From positions 1 to 64,000 of the forward strand of contig JAVEVB010000001.1 of assembly GCA_034005265.1 (NCBI GenBank): a stretch of DNA of 64,000 nt, read 5' to 3'. Below the pieces are notes generated by a model. It worked only from the letters and a program-made list of their open reading frames with translations, ran no database searches and was not told the origin of the DNA. This DNA is from Lentimicrobium sp034005265. GTDB lineage: Bacteria; Bacteroidota; Bacteroidia; Bacteroidales; Lentimicrobiaceae. A program made the position numbers and the translations under genes. Of this stretch, positions 16,851-26,146 are shown piece by piece. The number at the start of each line of letters is the position of its first letter. Position 1 is the first letter of the stretch.

Positions 16851-17211
16851 GTTTTTAGAGTGATGTTTTGCTATTTAATGAACGGGACTGCGGCCATAAA
16901 GTTACGAAAGCATTGCCGGATTTTTATATTTAGAGATAAAATTCTTTATAAGCATCTGCTGGAAATAGAATCCTGTAAAACGGAAATCTGTCATTTCTTT
17001 GCGAATCTTTCTATCATCAGTTCTTTGCGTGATTTTTTGGATCCACCTGACGGACTAATTGTTGTTATTCTATTAATACCTTCGTTAAAAGGGTAGGTTA
17101 GAAGCCCATCTGACCAAGTAACCCTCTTTTCTCAATTTATATCTGTTGATCAGTCGGGTAGGTCAGCCGTCAAAAACCATATCTTTGTGCCACAAACTTA
17201 AATATAGTTTC
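16851..17211. other. Intergenic between recQ and aroK
   Basis: This divergent region of about 360 bp holds the aroK promoter near its right end (17156-17187). A rightward 78-codon open frame at 16860-17096 has no recognisable product, promoter or conserved feature, so it is not called. A near-match to a leftward -7 (TAacTTTA) lies around 16900. Confidence 0.45.
17156..17187 (+). promoter_or_regulatory. Bacteroidota promoter for aroK
   Basis: TTG at 17156-17158 and TATCTTTG at 17180-17187 (21-bp spacer), 24 bp before ATG 17212; it excludes the longer reading frame beginning at 17146. Confidence 0.68.
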
Positions 17212-17727
17212 ATGGGAAAACCTGTTTTTCTTATTGGTTATATGGGTAGCGGTAAGTCAACTGTCGGGAAAAAACTGGCCCGAAGTCTTGGATACGAATT
17301 TATTGATTCCGATAGCGTTATCAGCGAAATGTTGGGCAAGGAAGTTGATAGAATTTTTGCTGAGGATGGGGAGGATGCTTTCAGGCAACTGGAACATTCT
17401 GTTCTTATTTCATTAAGAGATAGAAAAGACACTGTGATTGCTACAGGTGGTGGTATGCCATGCTATTTTGACAATATGGCCGTCATGAAACGAACCGGAA
17501 TAACCGTTTATCTTCAGATGCAGGTTGAATCTCTTATCAAGCGCCTGAATCAGGCGAAGGTTGCCCGCCCAATGCTTCCGAATTTGCCTCATGATCAACT
17601 TAAACTATACATTCAGCAACATCTGGCAAAACGCACCCCTTTTTATGCCAATGCTCACCTGACGGTAAAAGGCGAGAGCCTTGATTTGGACGCTTTGGTG
17701 AAGTCAATAAAAAGCTACCGGTTGTAG
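17212..17727 (+). CDS. aroK: Shikimate kinase
   Basis: AroK (171 residues) phosphorylates shikimate in aromatic amino acid synthesis. It has the P-loop GYMGSGKST (residues 9-17), the shikimate-binding FIDSDS segment, the VIATGGGMPCY motif and the lid arginine region ARPML, with a C-terminal AKRTPFYANAHLTV. Length is typical. The start follows a promoter. The downstream neighbour rlmD is convergent. Confidence 0.94.
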   Translation: MGKPVFLIGYMGSGKSTVGKKLARSLGYEFIDSDSVISEMLGKEVDRIFAEDGEDAFRQLEHSVLISLRDRKDTVIATGGGMPCYFDNMAVMKRTGITVYLQMQVESLIKRLNQAKVARPMLPNLPHDQLKLYIQQHLAKRTPFYANAHLTVKGESLDLDALVKSIKSYRL

Positions 17728-17746
17728 GTCTATTCAGCTTTAGTCT

Positions 17747-19165
17747 TCAGTGAATTAACTGCAAAAGGCAAACATTTTCCACATGTTGAGTATGGGGGAA
17801 CATGTCAACGGGTTGTACTTTTACAATCTTATATTTTGAAACCATAAGGGCAATATCGCGGGCCTGGGTCGCAGGGTTACAACTCACGTAAACAATTTTT
17901 TCCGGTTCAGCTTCCATGATGCGTTGCACTACCTTTTCGTGCATTCCCGCACGTGGTGGATCGGTGATGATGACATCCGGGCGACCGTTTTCCAGAATAA
18001 ATTCAGGGGTGAGTATCTTAACCATATCTCCGGCAAAAAATTCAGTATTTTCGAGATTGTTGAGTGTGGAATTTAACCGGGCATCACCTACTGCCGGTTC
18101 CACATATTCAATTCCAATTACCTTTCGTGCCTGGTGTGCTATAAAGTTGGCGATGGTTCCGGTTCCGGTGTATAAATCATAAACCAGCTCATTTCCGGTA
18201 AGCGAGGCAAACTCTCGTGCGATGCTGTACAATTTGTAAGCCTGATGTGAGTTGGTCTGGAAAAAGGAGAGTGGCCCGATGCGAAACTGCAGATCTTCCA
18301 TTCTCTCGGTGATGAATGCTTCTCCGGAGAAAAGTATGGGCTGCAAATCGTTGATGGTGTCGTTGTGCTTTTGATTTACTACAAAATACAATGAGGTGAT
18401 TTGCGGAAAACCTGAAGAGAGATATTGCATCATCATTTCAATCATTTGCTTGTCATCCGTGCCGAACACCATGATAACCATCAAATCGCCGGTATTTGAA
18501 TTACGTATGATGAGGTTTCTAAGGTCGCCAGTGAAACTCCGGATATCATAAAAGGAGAAACCATTTTCTTTGGCAAACTGTTTTACACCAAGCCTTATGA
18601 GGTTGGTTGGTTCTGCTTGAAGCCAACATTTATTGATGTCAATTACCCTGTCGAACATTGCCGGGATATGAAACCCAAGTGCATCCATGTCGCGTTCTTC
18701 TGGGGCAATATCCATCTCCTCGGATGAAAGCCAGCGATGGGTCGAAAAAGTATATTCCAGTTTGTTGCGATAAAATTCAGTTGATTGGGAGGCAACAATG
18801 GGCAAAATTTCAGGGAAATCGAGGTGCCCAATGCGGCTGAAATTATCGGAGACCTGCTTTTGCTTATAAAACAATTGCCGGGTGTAGTCCATATTTTGCC
18901 ATTTGCAACCACCGCAGGTGCCGAAATGTTCGCATACAGGCGCTACCCTTTGGTCGGAGAAGTGGTGAAATTTAATGGCCCTGCCTTCGTAAAACCTTCG
19001 CTTTTTTGATACAATCCGGATATCACAAACATCGCCTGGTACAACAAATGGAATAAACACCACCATATCATTGTAACGTGCTACCGCTTTACCTTCGGCT
19101 CCGGCATCAAGTATTTCAACATGCTCTATAATAAAAGGACCTTCCTGCTTTTCTTTTCTTCCCAT
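17747..19165 (-). CDS. rlmD: 23S rRNA (uracil-C5)-methyltransferase RlmD-like
   Basis: This 472-residue protein is an RNA m5U methyltransferase of the RlmD/TrmA class. The N-terminal TRAM domain (about 8-75) is followed by the Fe-S cysteines CEHFGTCGGCKWQNM, the SAM-binding YDLYTGTGTIANFI, DPPRAGMHEKVV, and the catalytic VSCNPATQARD. Several Bacteroidota homologues are annotated RlmD; exact site specificity is not proven by sequence. ATG 19165 is used because a leftward -7 (19184-19191) lies between it and the earlier ATG at 19234. Confidence 0.92.
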   Translation of the reverse strand: MGRKEKQEGPFIIEHVEILDAGAEGKAVARYNDMVVFIPFVVPGDVCDIRIVSKKRRFYEGRAIKFHHFSDQRVAPVCEHFGTCGGCKWQNMDYTRQLFYKQKQVSDNFSRIGHLDFPEILPIVASQSTEFYRNKLEYTFSTHRWLSSEEMDIAPEERDMDALGFHIPAMFDRVIDINKCWLQAEPTNLIRLGVKQFAKENGFSFYDIRSFTGDLRNLIIRNSNTGDLMVIMVFGTDDKQMIEMMMQYLSSGFPQITSLYFVVNQKHNDTINDLQPILFSGEAFITERMEDLQFRIGPLSFFQTNSHQAYKLYSIAREFASLTGNELVYDLYTGTGTIANFIAHQARKVIGIEYVEPAVGDARLNSTLNNLENTEFFAGDMVKILTPEFILENGRPDVIITDPPRAGMHEKVVQRIMEAEPEKIVYVSCNPATQARDIALMVSKYKIVKVQPVDMFPHTQHVENVCLLQLIH

Positions 19166-19183
19166 TTCCAATGTTTTGGATGA

Positions 19184-19191
19184 CAAAATTA
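19184..19191 (-). promoter_or_regulatory. -7 element (TAatTTTG) for rlmD
   Basis: Leftward TAATTTTG, 18 bp before ATG 19165. No -33 at proper spacing was recognised. Confidence 0.55.
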
Positions 19192-19220
19192 CAATATTAC
19201 ATCCAACCCTCTGGAAAAAA

Positions 19221-19250
19221 AAACAGGCTGCCACAATGGACAGCCTGTTT
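19221..19250 (-). terminator. Bidirectional terminator after susE
   Basis: AAACAGGCTG (19221-19230) pairs with CAGCCTGTTT (19241-19250), flanked by A and T runs on the two sides. It ends the leftward sus operon before the rlmD promoter. Confidence 0.88.
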
Positions 19251-19270
19251 TTTTTATTTATTAAATTATG

Positions 19271-20449
19271 CTATTTTGCAGCAACGACAGTGTAGGTCAT
19301 TTTTGCAAGGTCCACCGTGATTTTGTAACTTCCTGCTGCTTCAGGAACTGAAATTGCAGGAGGATCAGGTTCACTCTCTGTAGGACGAAGCACAAGGTTC
19401 CCGCCTGAGTTTGTGCCGTCAGCGTCGGTACCATATTGAGGTGCCCATTGTCCCAGCGTTTCGATGAATTTGAAGAAGGTTGCACCGCCAGCAAGGGTTG
19501 TTGTAATCTCGAACATACCCGGAGCCGTTTTGGTCAATGGAATCGCGTTGGCATTGTCCCATCCGGCAGTTGTTCCGTCGCCCAAAAGATAAAGGGTTTC
19601 AGAAGCCTTGGTTATGGTGTAAGTCAAAGTGCTGGTGTTTACATAAATCCTGTATTGACCAACTTCTGCTGGTGCAGGAATTGGAGTAGGATCCGGGTCA
19701 TCTTCAGTAGGCCTGAGTACCAATGGTCCGGCTTCTGATGTTCCGGTTGCATCGGTTCCCCACTGTGGCGCCCATGCACCAAGAGTCTTGATAAACTTGA
19801 GGCCAGTTCCTTCGCCGGCAAGGTTAGCAACAATGGCGAATTCGGTTTCACTGAATCCATGCATTGGCAGGGCGTTTGCGTTGTCCCATCCAGCATCTGT
19901 TGCGTCACCAAGTAAATAAATTGGTGGATAAATAATCTCAGCGTTGAATGGAGTAACTGTAAGTTTAATGGTTTCAGAATACGCGTTTTCGTAGGTTGAG
20001 TTGGCTGTTACATCGGCCATTACCCTGAAAACCAGGTTTTGAGCTTCATCTGCAGGCATTCCCATAGACAACAGCTTGTCATTCATCTTACCAACAGTAA
20101 TTGAAAAACTCGTTTCCGTGGTTGATGCCAGGGTAACAGGACTGCTGAAATTGTCACTTTCAGTATCCATTTGGAGCGTATAAGTAGGGGAAGCTATCAT
20201 TGTAGCATTCAGCAGGTTCCAGTTTCTGCCGGCATTAACTTCATATTTGGCTTCGGCCCAGGTGAAGTTCGTCATAACTTCGTCTTTTTGACTTTCAAGC
20301 AGGACAAAACTTGAGTTTGAAGTGGGGGTGGCAATGATCGGGTTTATGGTATTTTCCATATCCAATACCGGATCGAGCCCGCTCTTCTCGCAGGAATTGA
20401 AAAGTGCAATTCCAGCGAGGGCTATAATGAAAAACAGTGTTTTTTTCAT
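19271..20449 (-). CDS. susE: SusE/SusF-like surface glycan-binding lipoprotein
   Basis: The 392-residue lipoprotein (lipobox ALFNSC at about residues 15-20) has an N-terminal SusE domain (about 25-165) and two homologous C-terminal binding modules. Each module begins YLLGD.T.AGWDNANA (about residues 178 and 286) and ends with a ...PRPTE-type loop and a GXYRIYVN/GSYKITVD strand. SusE/SusF proteins sit on the outer surface and hold starch near the SusCD channel. It follows susD by 21 bp and is closed by a strong terminator. Confidence 0.9.
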   Translation of the reverse strand: MKKTLFFIIALAGIALFNSCEKSGLDPVLDMENTINPIIATPTSNSSFVLLESQKDEVMTNFTWAEAKYEVNAGRNWNLLNATMIASPTYTLQMDTESDNFSSPVTLASTTETSFSITVGKMNDKLLSMGMPADEAQNLVFRVMADVTANSTYENAYSETIKLTVTPFNAEIIYPPIYLLGDATDAGWDNANALPMHGFSETEFAIVANLAGEGTGLKFIKTLGAWAPQWGTDATGTSEAGPLVLRPTEDDPDPTPIPAPAEVGQYRIYVNTSTLTYTITKASETLYLLGDGTTAGWDNANAIPLTKTAPGMFEITTTLAGGATFFKFIETLGQWAPQYGTDADGTNSGGNLVLRPTESEPDPPAISVPEAAGSYKITVDLAKMTYTVVAAK

Positions 20450-20470
20450 AGTTTCAATGTTTTTAAAGGA

Positions 20471-22645
20471 TTAATAACCAGTGTTCTGCTGCAGGTTCGG
20501 ATTTGCTGCCGTTTGTGCAGATGGAATGGGGTATAGGTTTCTGAAGCTTCCAACAGCGGAGCCTTCAGGTGAGTTCCCTTTCCATTGCCACAGATAATCG
20601 GCAGTGGTGAACTTATTGAAACGAATAAGGTCAGTCCTGCGGTGGCCTTCCCAGTAAAGTTCCCTGGCGCGTTCATCAAGGATGAAGTCAAGGGTAAGTT
20701 CACTGCCTGTAATGTTGCCAATGGCGTCACCATAGGCGCGGGTACGAATCTGGTTCACCAAATCAAGGGCTTTGGATTCACTTCCACCGCCGCCGCGTTT
20801 TACTGCTTCAGCATACATCAGGTAAGCATCAGCCAGCCTGAACATTGGATAGTCGGTACATACAAAATCCGGATGTGGGTAACGGGCCTCTGAGCCGTCT
20901 TTGTTTACATTCTTGAACTTGGTAATGGCATAACCTTCGGTGAATTGACCAATGTCGTTGATTTCGAGGGTTTGTCCAGCGGTCCAGAACATCGCGCGTT
21001 TGTCATAGGCTGCACGGGTAATGGTATAGGTGTAATCGGGGGTGCCTAATTTCATTTCAAAAATATAGGTTCCTGCTTCTGCAATGGGGATATTGTCACC
21101 ACCAGCTTCCAGAATACCATTCATTCCGGTATCACCATAATTAATATCCCAGCCATCATTGGCGCGGAATTTAGCCTCGCCTGCAGTAAGGTCAAGAATT
21201 GCATTCCACATGCCGGTAGCAGGATCATAGGTCATGTTCTGATCGCTATCCCATTGACCGGCAGTTGCAGATCCAATAACACCCCAATCGGTTTTGACCA
21301 TGGTGTAAGTAAAATCGTTGAGGTTAACATTGAGTTTATAATATCCGGTTTCAGTAGGAACAATATTTGCCCCACCGGGTTCCAGGGTGCCATCAAACCC
21401 ATCATCACCATAGTTTACATCCCATGAAGGGCCATCGGTAAATTTGAATTCTTTGCCTGCCTCAACCCAGATGTATCCTTCGTAAGTGCCATCACTGGCC
21501 ACTGAGGCCAATTGTGCGGAATTTGCAGGATCCCATTCAGGAGCCTGGTAATTGCCCGGAACATAAATTACAGGATAATCTTTGCTTCCTTTATGGTATT
21601 TTGGTGTATTATCCTTTCCAATCCGTAGGTCAGGATAGAATTTCTGAACAAAAGCTTTGGTCGTGCGTGTACCGCCCCAGCCTCCGCCAACGCCAAAATC
21701 AGCAGCAGGCATGTCGCCACCAATAGCAGCATGGATCAGGTAAACCATTCCTCCATAAGTGCGGGTGTATTCTCCGTCATAGTTGATCGTAAAGATCATT
21801 TCAGGGCTAAGGTTGTTGTCTGCCGTGAAGTTTTCCTGATAAGTAGGTGCAAGCGAATAACCACCATCAATTACTTTGTCAAGATAGGTAATGGCGTCGG
21901 CATAACGATTTTGTCCGATATAAACTTCAGCATTCAGGTAAAGTTTTGACAATAGCATCCATGCAGCACCCTGGTCGGCACGACCATACATAAAGCGCGG
22001 GCTTCCAAGATCGCCTTCAATGGCTTTGAGTTCCGATTCAATGTAGTCGAAAAGCTCGGAACGGCCAATCTGGCGTGGAAAATATGCACCCGGTGCATCG
22101 GCTTCAGTTACAAAGGTGGTGTTGCCAAACAAATCGATGGCGTGCCAGTAAGCCAGTGCTCTGATGAAACGGGCTTCAGCCAGGTATTGTTTGTACTCTT
22201 CTTTGCCGGTAGCATTGCGGATAAATTCATTTGAGATGGAAATGGTGAAGAATATCCGTGAATACAAAGCCCCGATAAATACATCATTGGACGACCAGGT
22301 CATCCAGTGGAAGTCCTTGATGGTCGCGTCGTTCCATGCCATCACGGCTTCGTCGGTGGATAATTCCTGTGCATTCCAGTATTGGCGCAGGTAATTCGAA
22401 AAGCCTTCATCAATACCTTCAATATCGGGTTTTCCGGCAGGGCCTTCCTGACCGCTCACCGCATAAGAGGCATATAATTTGGCTAATGCCTGAGTATATG
22501 CTTCGGGTGAGTCAAAAACGTTGTTAGCCGTAGGAAGATTCTTGTCTAAGGGTTCAACATCCAGGTCCTTTAGACAGGATGTTGTGACGACTGCCAATGC
22601 CACGGCAGCCAGAAATATTTTGAGATATTTTTTCATAATTTTCAT
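20471..22645 (-). CDS. susD: SusD/RagB lipoprotein with inserted SusE/F-like modules
   Basis: This 724-residue outer-membrane lipoprotein (lipobox TTSC, Cys24) is the glycan-binding lid of the SusC channel. The SusD/RagB helical core is present: AEARFIRALAYWHAIDLFGN (about 156-175), then YPMFRLADAYLMYAEAV and ILDERARELYWEGHRRTDLIRF near the C terminus. Usual SusD length is about 500-580. Here residues of about 355-545 form an insertion of two related modules (paired WDVNYGDDGFDGTLEPGG and WDINYGDTGMNGILEAGG) resembling SusE/F starch-binding domains. Alternative ATG at 22636. It starts 3 bp after the susC stop. Confidence 0.92.
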   Translation of the reverse strand: MKIMKKYLKIFLAAVALAVVTTSCLKDLDVEPLDKNLPTANNVFDSPEAYTQALAKLYASYAVSGQEGPAGKPDIEGIDEGFSNYLRQYWNAQELSTDEAVMAWNDATIKDFHWMTWSSNDVFIGALYSRIFFTISISNEFIRNATGKEEYKQYLAEARFIRALAYWHAIDLFGNTTFVTEADAPGAYFPRQIGRSELFDYIESELKAIEGDLGSPRFMYGRADQGAAWMLLSKLYLNAEVYIGQNRYADAITYLDKVIDGGYSLAPTYQENFTADNNLSPEMIFTINYDGEYTRTYGGMVYLIHAAIGGDMPAADFGVGGGWGGTRTTKAFVQKFYPDLRIGKDNTPKYHKGSKDYPVIYVPGNYQAPEWDPANSAQLASVASDGTYEGYIWVEAGKEFKFTDGPSWDVNYGDDGFDGTLEPGGANIVPTETGYYKLNVNLNDFTYTMVKTDWGVIGSATAGQWDSDQNMTYDPATGMWNAILDLTAGEAKFRANDGWDINYGDTGMNGILEAGGDNIPIAEAGTYIFEMKLGTPDYTYTITRAAYDKRAMFWTAGQTLEINDIGQFTEGYAITKFKNVNKDGSEARYPHPDFVCTDYPMFRLADAYLMYAEAVKRGGGGSESKALDLVNQIRTRAYGDAIGNITGSELTLDFILDERARELYWEGHRRTDLIRFNKFTTADYLWQWKGNSPEGSAVGSFRNLYPIPSAQTAANPNLQQNTGY

Positions 22646-22648
22646 GGA

Positions 22649-25600
22649 TTAAAAGTTAACATTTACACCCAAAACGAATGTCCTGGCGCGTGGATAGATA
22701 TTGTTGTCAATTCCACCGTCAACTTCAGGATCAAGTCCGTTGTATTTAGTAATGATAAAGGCGTTTTGCACAGTAAAACTAAACCTTGCATCCAGCTTCT
22801 CAGTGAAAAGTTTATCCACATTGTATCCGATGCTGATGTTGTCGAGCCTGAAGAAAGAGGCATTTTCAACATAGAAATCGGAGAAGTACTGCGGAGTGTT
22901 GAACTTGGTCAGGTTAACCTGGGTGGGCAGGTTGTTGAAGAAACCTGACTGGTTATACAGACTGCTGTAAACAGCCCTGTCGGAAGCCACGTTGTTGTAA
23001 ACATAGTTTCCAAGGTTTAATCTTGCAGATACATTTGCGTCAAAGTTCTTGTAACGGAAGTTTGTTGACAGTCCCATAACAACATCAGGAGCTGGTTTTT
23101 TATACAGGTATTTGTTGTTATCATTACCTGAAATATTTCCACCTTCACCACTGCGGTCAATATACAAACCTTCAATGGGCATTCCGTTTACATCATACAC
23201 CTGTTGGAATACGTTGAATGAGTTAGCTGCGGAACCAACATTTTGACTTTGGATAAAGTTACCAACACCACCTGAAATCACTCCGACTGGAATTCCGGCA
23301 AACTCCGGATCGTCGGTGAGCAGTATTTTGGTAATCTCATTCTTGTTGTAGGAAATATTGTAACCTATATTCCAGGTCACATCTTTGGTAACTACAGGCT
23401 TAACATCAATCAGGAATTCAATACCACGATTCTCAAGGGTTCCTACATTGGTTGTAAGGTAATTTGAGAAGTTGGTTCCTGCAGGAATGGGGACATTGCC
23501 AATCAGGTCCTCAGTTTGTCTGATATAACCATCAATGGCACCAGTAACCCGGTTATTGAAGAATCCATAATCAAAACCTATATTATAGGTAGCGGTACTT
23601 TCCCATTTGATGTTTTTGTCATACCTGTTCGGGCGAAGAGTTGGAATCCATTGATTGCCAAACTGGTAATAGGCGGTAGGATCAGCAATCTGGTAAATGG
23701 CCTGATAAGGATAATAATTGTCTCCTATATCCTGCTGTCCGGTAACTCCGTAACCCAACCTTAATTTAAGATCAGTTAAGCTGCCGTAATTACTGAGGAA
23801 TCCTTCGTTGTTCATTTTCCATGCAAATGCCACTGATGGGAACAAACCCCATCGGTTTTCTTCCGAGAACCTGGAGGATCCGTCATTACGCATAGTAACG
23901 GTGAGTAAATATTTATCCAAGAGGGTGTAATTCAACCTTCCGAAAAACGAAACAAGGAAGTTCTCATTGATGTAGCTGGTATAGCGCAGGCTATCATTGT
24001 CAATATTTCCCTGATAGGTGCGGACCCAATTTGTTCCTTCACGTTGGAAATGCTGCCAGGAGTAACCGGCAGTAAGGTCAAATTTACTTGAAATTGATTC
24101 TACATTTTTCACGTAATTAAAGTAGAAATCAAGTAATTCCATCTTCTTATCCTGTGTGTAATCGGTAAAACGGCCAATACCATCACGGAATGTAAAAGCA
24201 GCATTCTGAGGGGCATTGTTAATGCCTTCGCTGCTCGAATAATCGTAGCCAACATTTAGAATAGCCCTCAACTCCGGAAGGAAGTGCATTCTGTAGTCTA
24301 ATTGCAGGTTTCCAATCGAACGGTTTACGGTTGAATTGTTCTCTGTTTGTTCAATTTGTGCTACCGGGTTGCTAACACCTATCGGGTTGGGCTGTCCATT
24401 GGGATCCATAGAACCATCGGCCAGTGTGTCGCTCAGGTTAACCCAGGTGAAATATCCACCGAAAAGGGTGTTGCCATTATTAACTGGCTGTGTGGGGTCG
24501 TATGCAACTGCAGAACCAACAGCACCAGACTCTCCAAATTTGAATTTCTCCTGACTTCCTTTAAAGTTGAAATCAACTTTCAAATGACCGTCAAGCAAAG
24601 TTGGGTTGAGTGAAACAGCACCAGTCATTCTGTTCATATTGGTCAGCCTGACAATACCTTCCTGATCAGTGTAACCAAGTGAAACACGGTAAGGAAGTGA
24701 TTTTAGATTTCCATAAAAACTCAGGTTGTGGTCCTGTGATATGGATGATTCATAAATCTCATTTTGCCAGTCGGTATTTTCGGAGCCAAGCCGGCTTAAC
24801 GCCTTGTCGCTCAGGCCTGAAAAGCCTTTGTCTTTTAGCTCCTGTGCCAGACTTCGAAATTCATCACCGCTTAATACTTCAAGTGTATTGGGGATGGTAT
24901 TCATTGAGATATTGCCATTATAGCTAATCTTCAATTTCTGGCTTCCGGCAGAAGTACCCCTTTTGGTGGTAATAATAATTACCCCATTGGAAGCCCGAGA
25001 TCCGTAAATTGCAGTTGCCGATGCATCCTTCAGCACGGTAAAAGATTCTATATCATTTGGGTTGATGGTTGCAAGAATGTTTGGTGAACCCGAAATACTC
25101 GTGTTATCAATGGGAACACCATCTATCACGATAAGAGGGTCATTGCTGGAATTTAATGACGAACCTCCTCTGATCCTTATGGTCGAGCTACCACCAGGGG
25201 CACCTCCTGAGCTGGTAATTACTACTCCGGTAGTTTTACCCACGAGTAATTCCTGAGGGCTGGTGATGGCACCGCGATTAAAATCGGAAGATGAAATTGT
25301 GGCAATAGAGCCCGTAGCATCGCTCTTTTTCACAGATCCATAACCGATAATTACTGCTTCTCCCAACTCTGTGATGGAAGAGGTCAGTTCAACGTTGATG
25401 ACTGTTTGTGCGCCAACAGGTATTTCCTGGGTATTGTAACCCACAAATGAAAATACCAGGGTTGCACCCGGATCAACTGTTAAAGTGTACTTGCCATCAA
25501 TGTCAGTGATGGTACCCATTGTAGTGTTTTGAACTAAGATGGTAACCCCGGGTATGGTTTTACCATCGCTTGCATCCGTTACTTTTCCTGTAACCTTAAT

Positions 25601-25681
25601 TCCCTGGGCAAAACCCTGAGAACCTATAGCCAGGCCAAGAAAAAGAAACAGAACTTTCAGCAATAAATAATGCTTCTTCAT
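22649..25681 (-). CDS. susC: SusC/RagA-family TonB-linked outer-membrane transporter
   Basis: The 1010-residue protein is the TonB-dependent channel of the glucan uptake complex. After the signal peptide (about 1-26) come a carboxypeptidase-like regulatory domain (KVTGKVTDASDGKTIPGVTILV, about 28-115), a TonB-box region and the plug (VVIGYG-like GEAVIIGYGSVKKSDATGSI; RIRGGSSL; DPLIVIDGVPID; ATAIYGSRASNGVIIITTKRG). A 22-strand-type barrel follows, ending in an aromatic strand with C-terminal F. It is the first gene of the operon susC-susD-susE. Confidence 0.96.
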   Translation of the reverse strand: MKKHYLLLKVLFLFLGLAIGSQGFAQGIKVTGKVTDASDGKTIPGVTILVQNTTMGTITDIDGKYTLTVDPGATLVFSFVGYNTQEIPVGAQTVINVELTSSITELGEAVIIGYGSVKKSDATGSIATISSSDFNRGAITSPQELLVGKTTGVVITSSGGAPGGSSTIRIRGGSSLNSSNDPLIVIDGVPIDNTSISGSPNILATINPNDIESFTVLKDASATAIYGSRASNGVIIITTKRGTSAGSQKLKISYNGNISMNTIPNTLEVLSGDEFRSLAQELKDKGFSGLSDKALSRLGSENTDWQNEIYESSISQDHNLSFYGNLKSLPYRVSLGYTDQEGIVRLTNMNRMTGAVSLNPTLLDGHLKVDFNFKGSQEKFKFGESGAVGSAVAYDPTQPVNNGNTLFGGYFTWVNLSDTLADGSMDPNGQPNPIGVSNPVAQIEQTENNSTVNRSIGNLQLDYRMHFLPELRAILNVGYDYSSSEGINNAPQNAAFTFRDGIGRFTDYTQDKKMELLDFYFNYVKNVESISSKFDLTAGYSWQHFQREGTNWVRTYQGNIDNDSLRYTSYINENFLVSFFGRLNYTLLDKYLLTVTMRNDGSSRFSEENRWGLFPSVAFAWKMNNEGFLSNYGSLTDLKLRLGYGVTGQQDIGDNYYPYQAIYQIADPTAYYQFGNQWIPTLRPNRYDKNIKWESTATYNIGFDYGFFNNRVTGAIDGYIRQTEDLIGNVPIPAGTNFSNYLTTNVGTLENRGIEFLIDVKPVVTKDVTWNIGYNISYNKNEITKILLTDDPEFAGIPVGVISGGVGNFIQSQNVGSAANSFNVFQQVYDVNGMPIEGLYIDRSGEGGNISGNDNNKYLYKKPAPDVVMGLSTNFRYKNFDANVSARLNLGNYVYNNVASDRAVYSSLYNQSGFFNNLPTQVNLTKFNTPQYFSDFYVENASFFRLDNISIGYNVDKLFTEKLDARFSFTVQNAFIITKYNGLDPEVDGGIDNNIYPRARTFVLGVNVNF

Positions 25682-25769
25682 AATTCTGATTTTGGTTGGT
25701 GGTTTAATTAAGTGAATTGAATTGGTGTTTAATATCAGGCAAAAAAAAACAAGTGTATTGATTGTTTAT

Positions 25770-25809
25770 GAAGGTAATTATACCTTCAAAAAAGATAAGA
25801 TATCTTTTT
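25770..25809 (-). repeat. Two adjacent inverted repeats in the susC leader
   Basis: GAAGGTA-ATTA-TACCTTC (25770-25787) is a perfect 7-bp-arm palindrome, and AAAAAGATA-AGA-TATCTTTTT (25789-25809) is a perfect 9-bp-arm one directly beside it. They lie about 90-130 bp before the susC start and could fold in its leader RNA or be protein-binding sites. Function is unproven. Confidence 0.6.
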
Positions 25810-25998
25810 AGGAAGGTGAGATGATTAACGAGGGGATTAAACATAAGAAAAAAGTTTAAAAAGTTTAACCTCTTATATTTACAATTTACTATTGATTTTC
25901 TGGATTTAGGCGTATTTGGAGGCACAATGTTAAGAAATAATTAATTAATAATTTAAGATTAATTAACAAAAATTCATGAAATTTTGATAATAAGTTGT

Positions 25999-26022
25999 TC
26001 AATCGTTTTCGCAATCGTTTGC
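25999..26022. promoter_or_regulatory. Tandem LacI-type operator sites
   Basis: GCAATCGTTTGC at 26011-26022 is a near-palindrome with a central CG, very like LacI-family operators of the GCAAACGNTTGC type. A degenerate copy, TCAATCGTTTTC, lies immediately before it at 25999-26010, giving 12-bp phasing. The first site overlaps the -33 element of the regulator's own promoter, which suggests autoregulation by occlusion. Confidence 0.65.
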
Positions 26023-26048
26023 ATAAAATAAATCATAGTATATATTTG
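26018..26048 (+). promoter_or_regulatory. Promoter of the LacI-type regulator gene
   Basis: TTTG at 26018-26021 and TATATTTG at 26041-26048 are separated by 19 bp. Transcription would begin near 26055, giving a leader of about 90 nt before ATG 26147. Confidence 0.75.
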
Positions 26049-26146
26049 ACCAAATGGATTTAATTGTGAATGCAATTTTATCTTTTTGCTAAAAAACAGA
26101 CTCATTATCTGCTGCTTTTGAGAAAATCTATATCTTTATGCAATAA

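Larger units (their letters stand above)
25682..26146. other. Divergent regulatory region between susC and the LacI-type gene
   Basis: This AT-rich region of 465 bp carries two inverted repeats in the susC leader (25770-25787 and 25789-25809), two tandem LacI-type sites (25999-26022) and a complete rightward promoter (26018-26048). I could not find a full TAnnTTTG element for susC on the leftward strand; the nearest forms have one mismatch and poor spacing. Confidence 0.6.

Noticed and set aside
16860..17096. 78-codon rightward open frame between recQ and aroK
   Set aside because: No promoter, no recognisable motif and unusual composition; it lies in a divergent promoter region.
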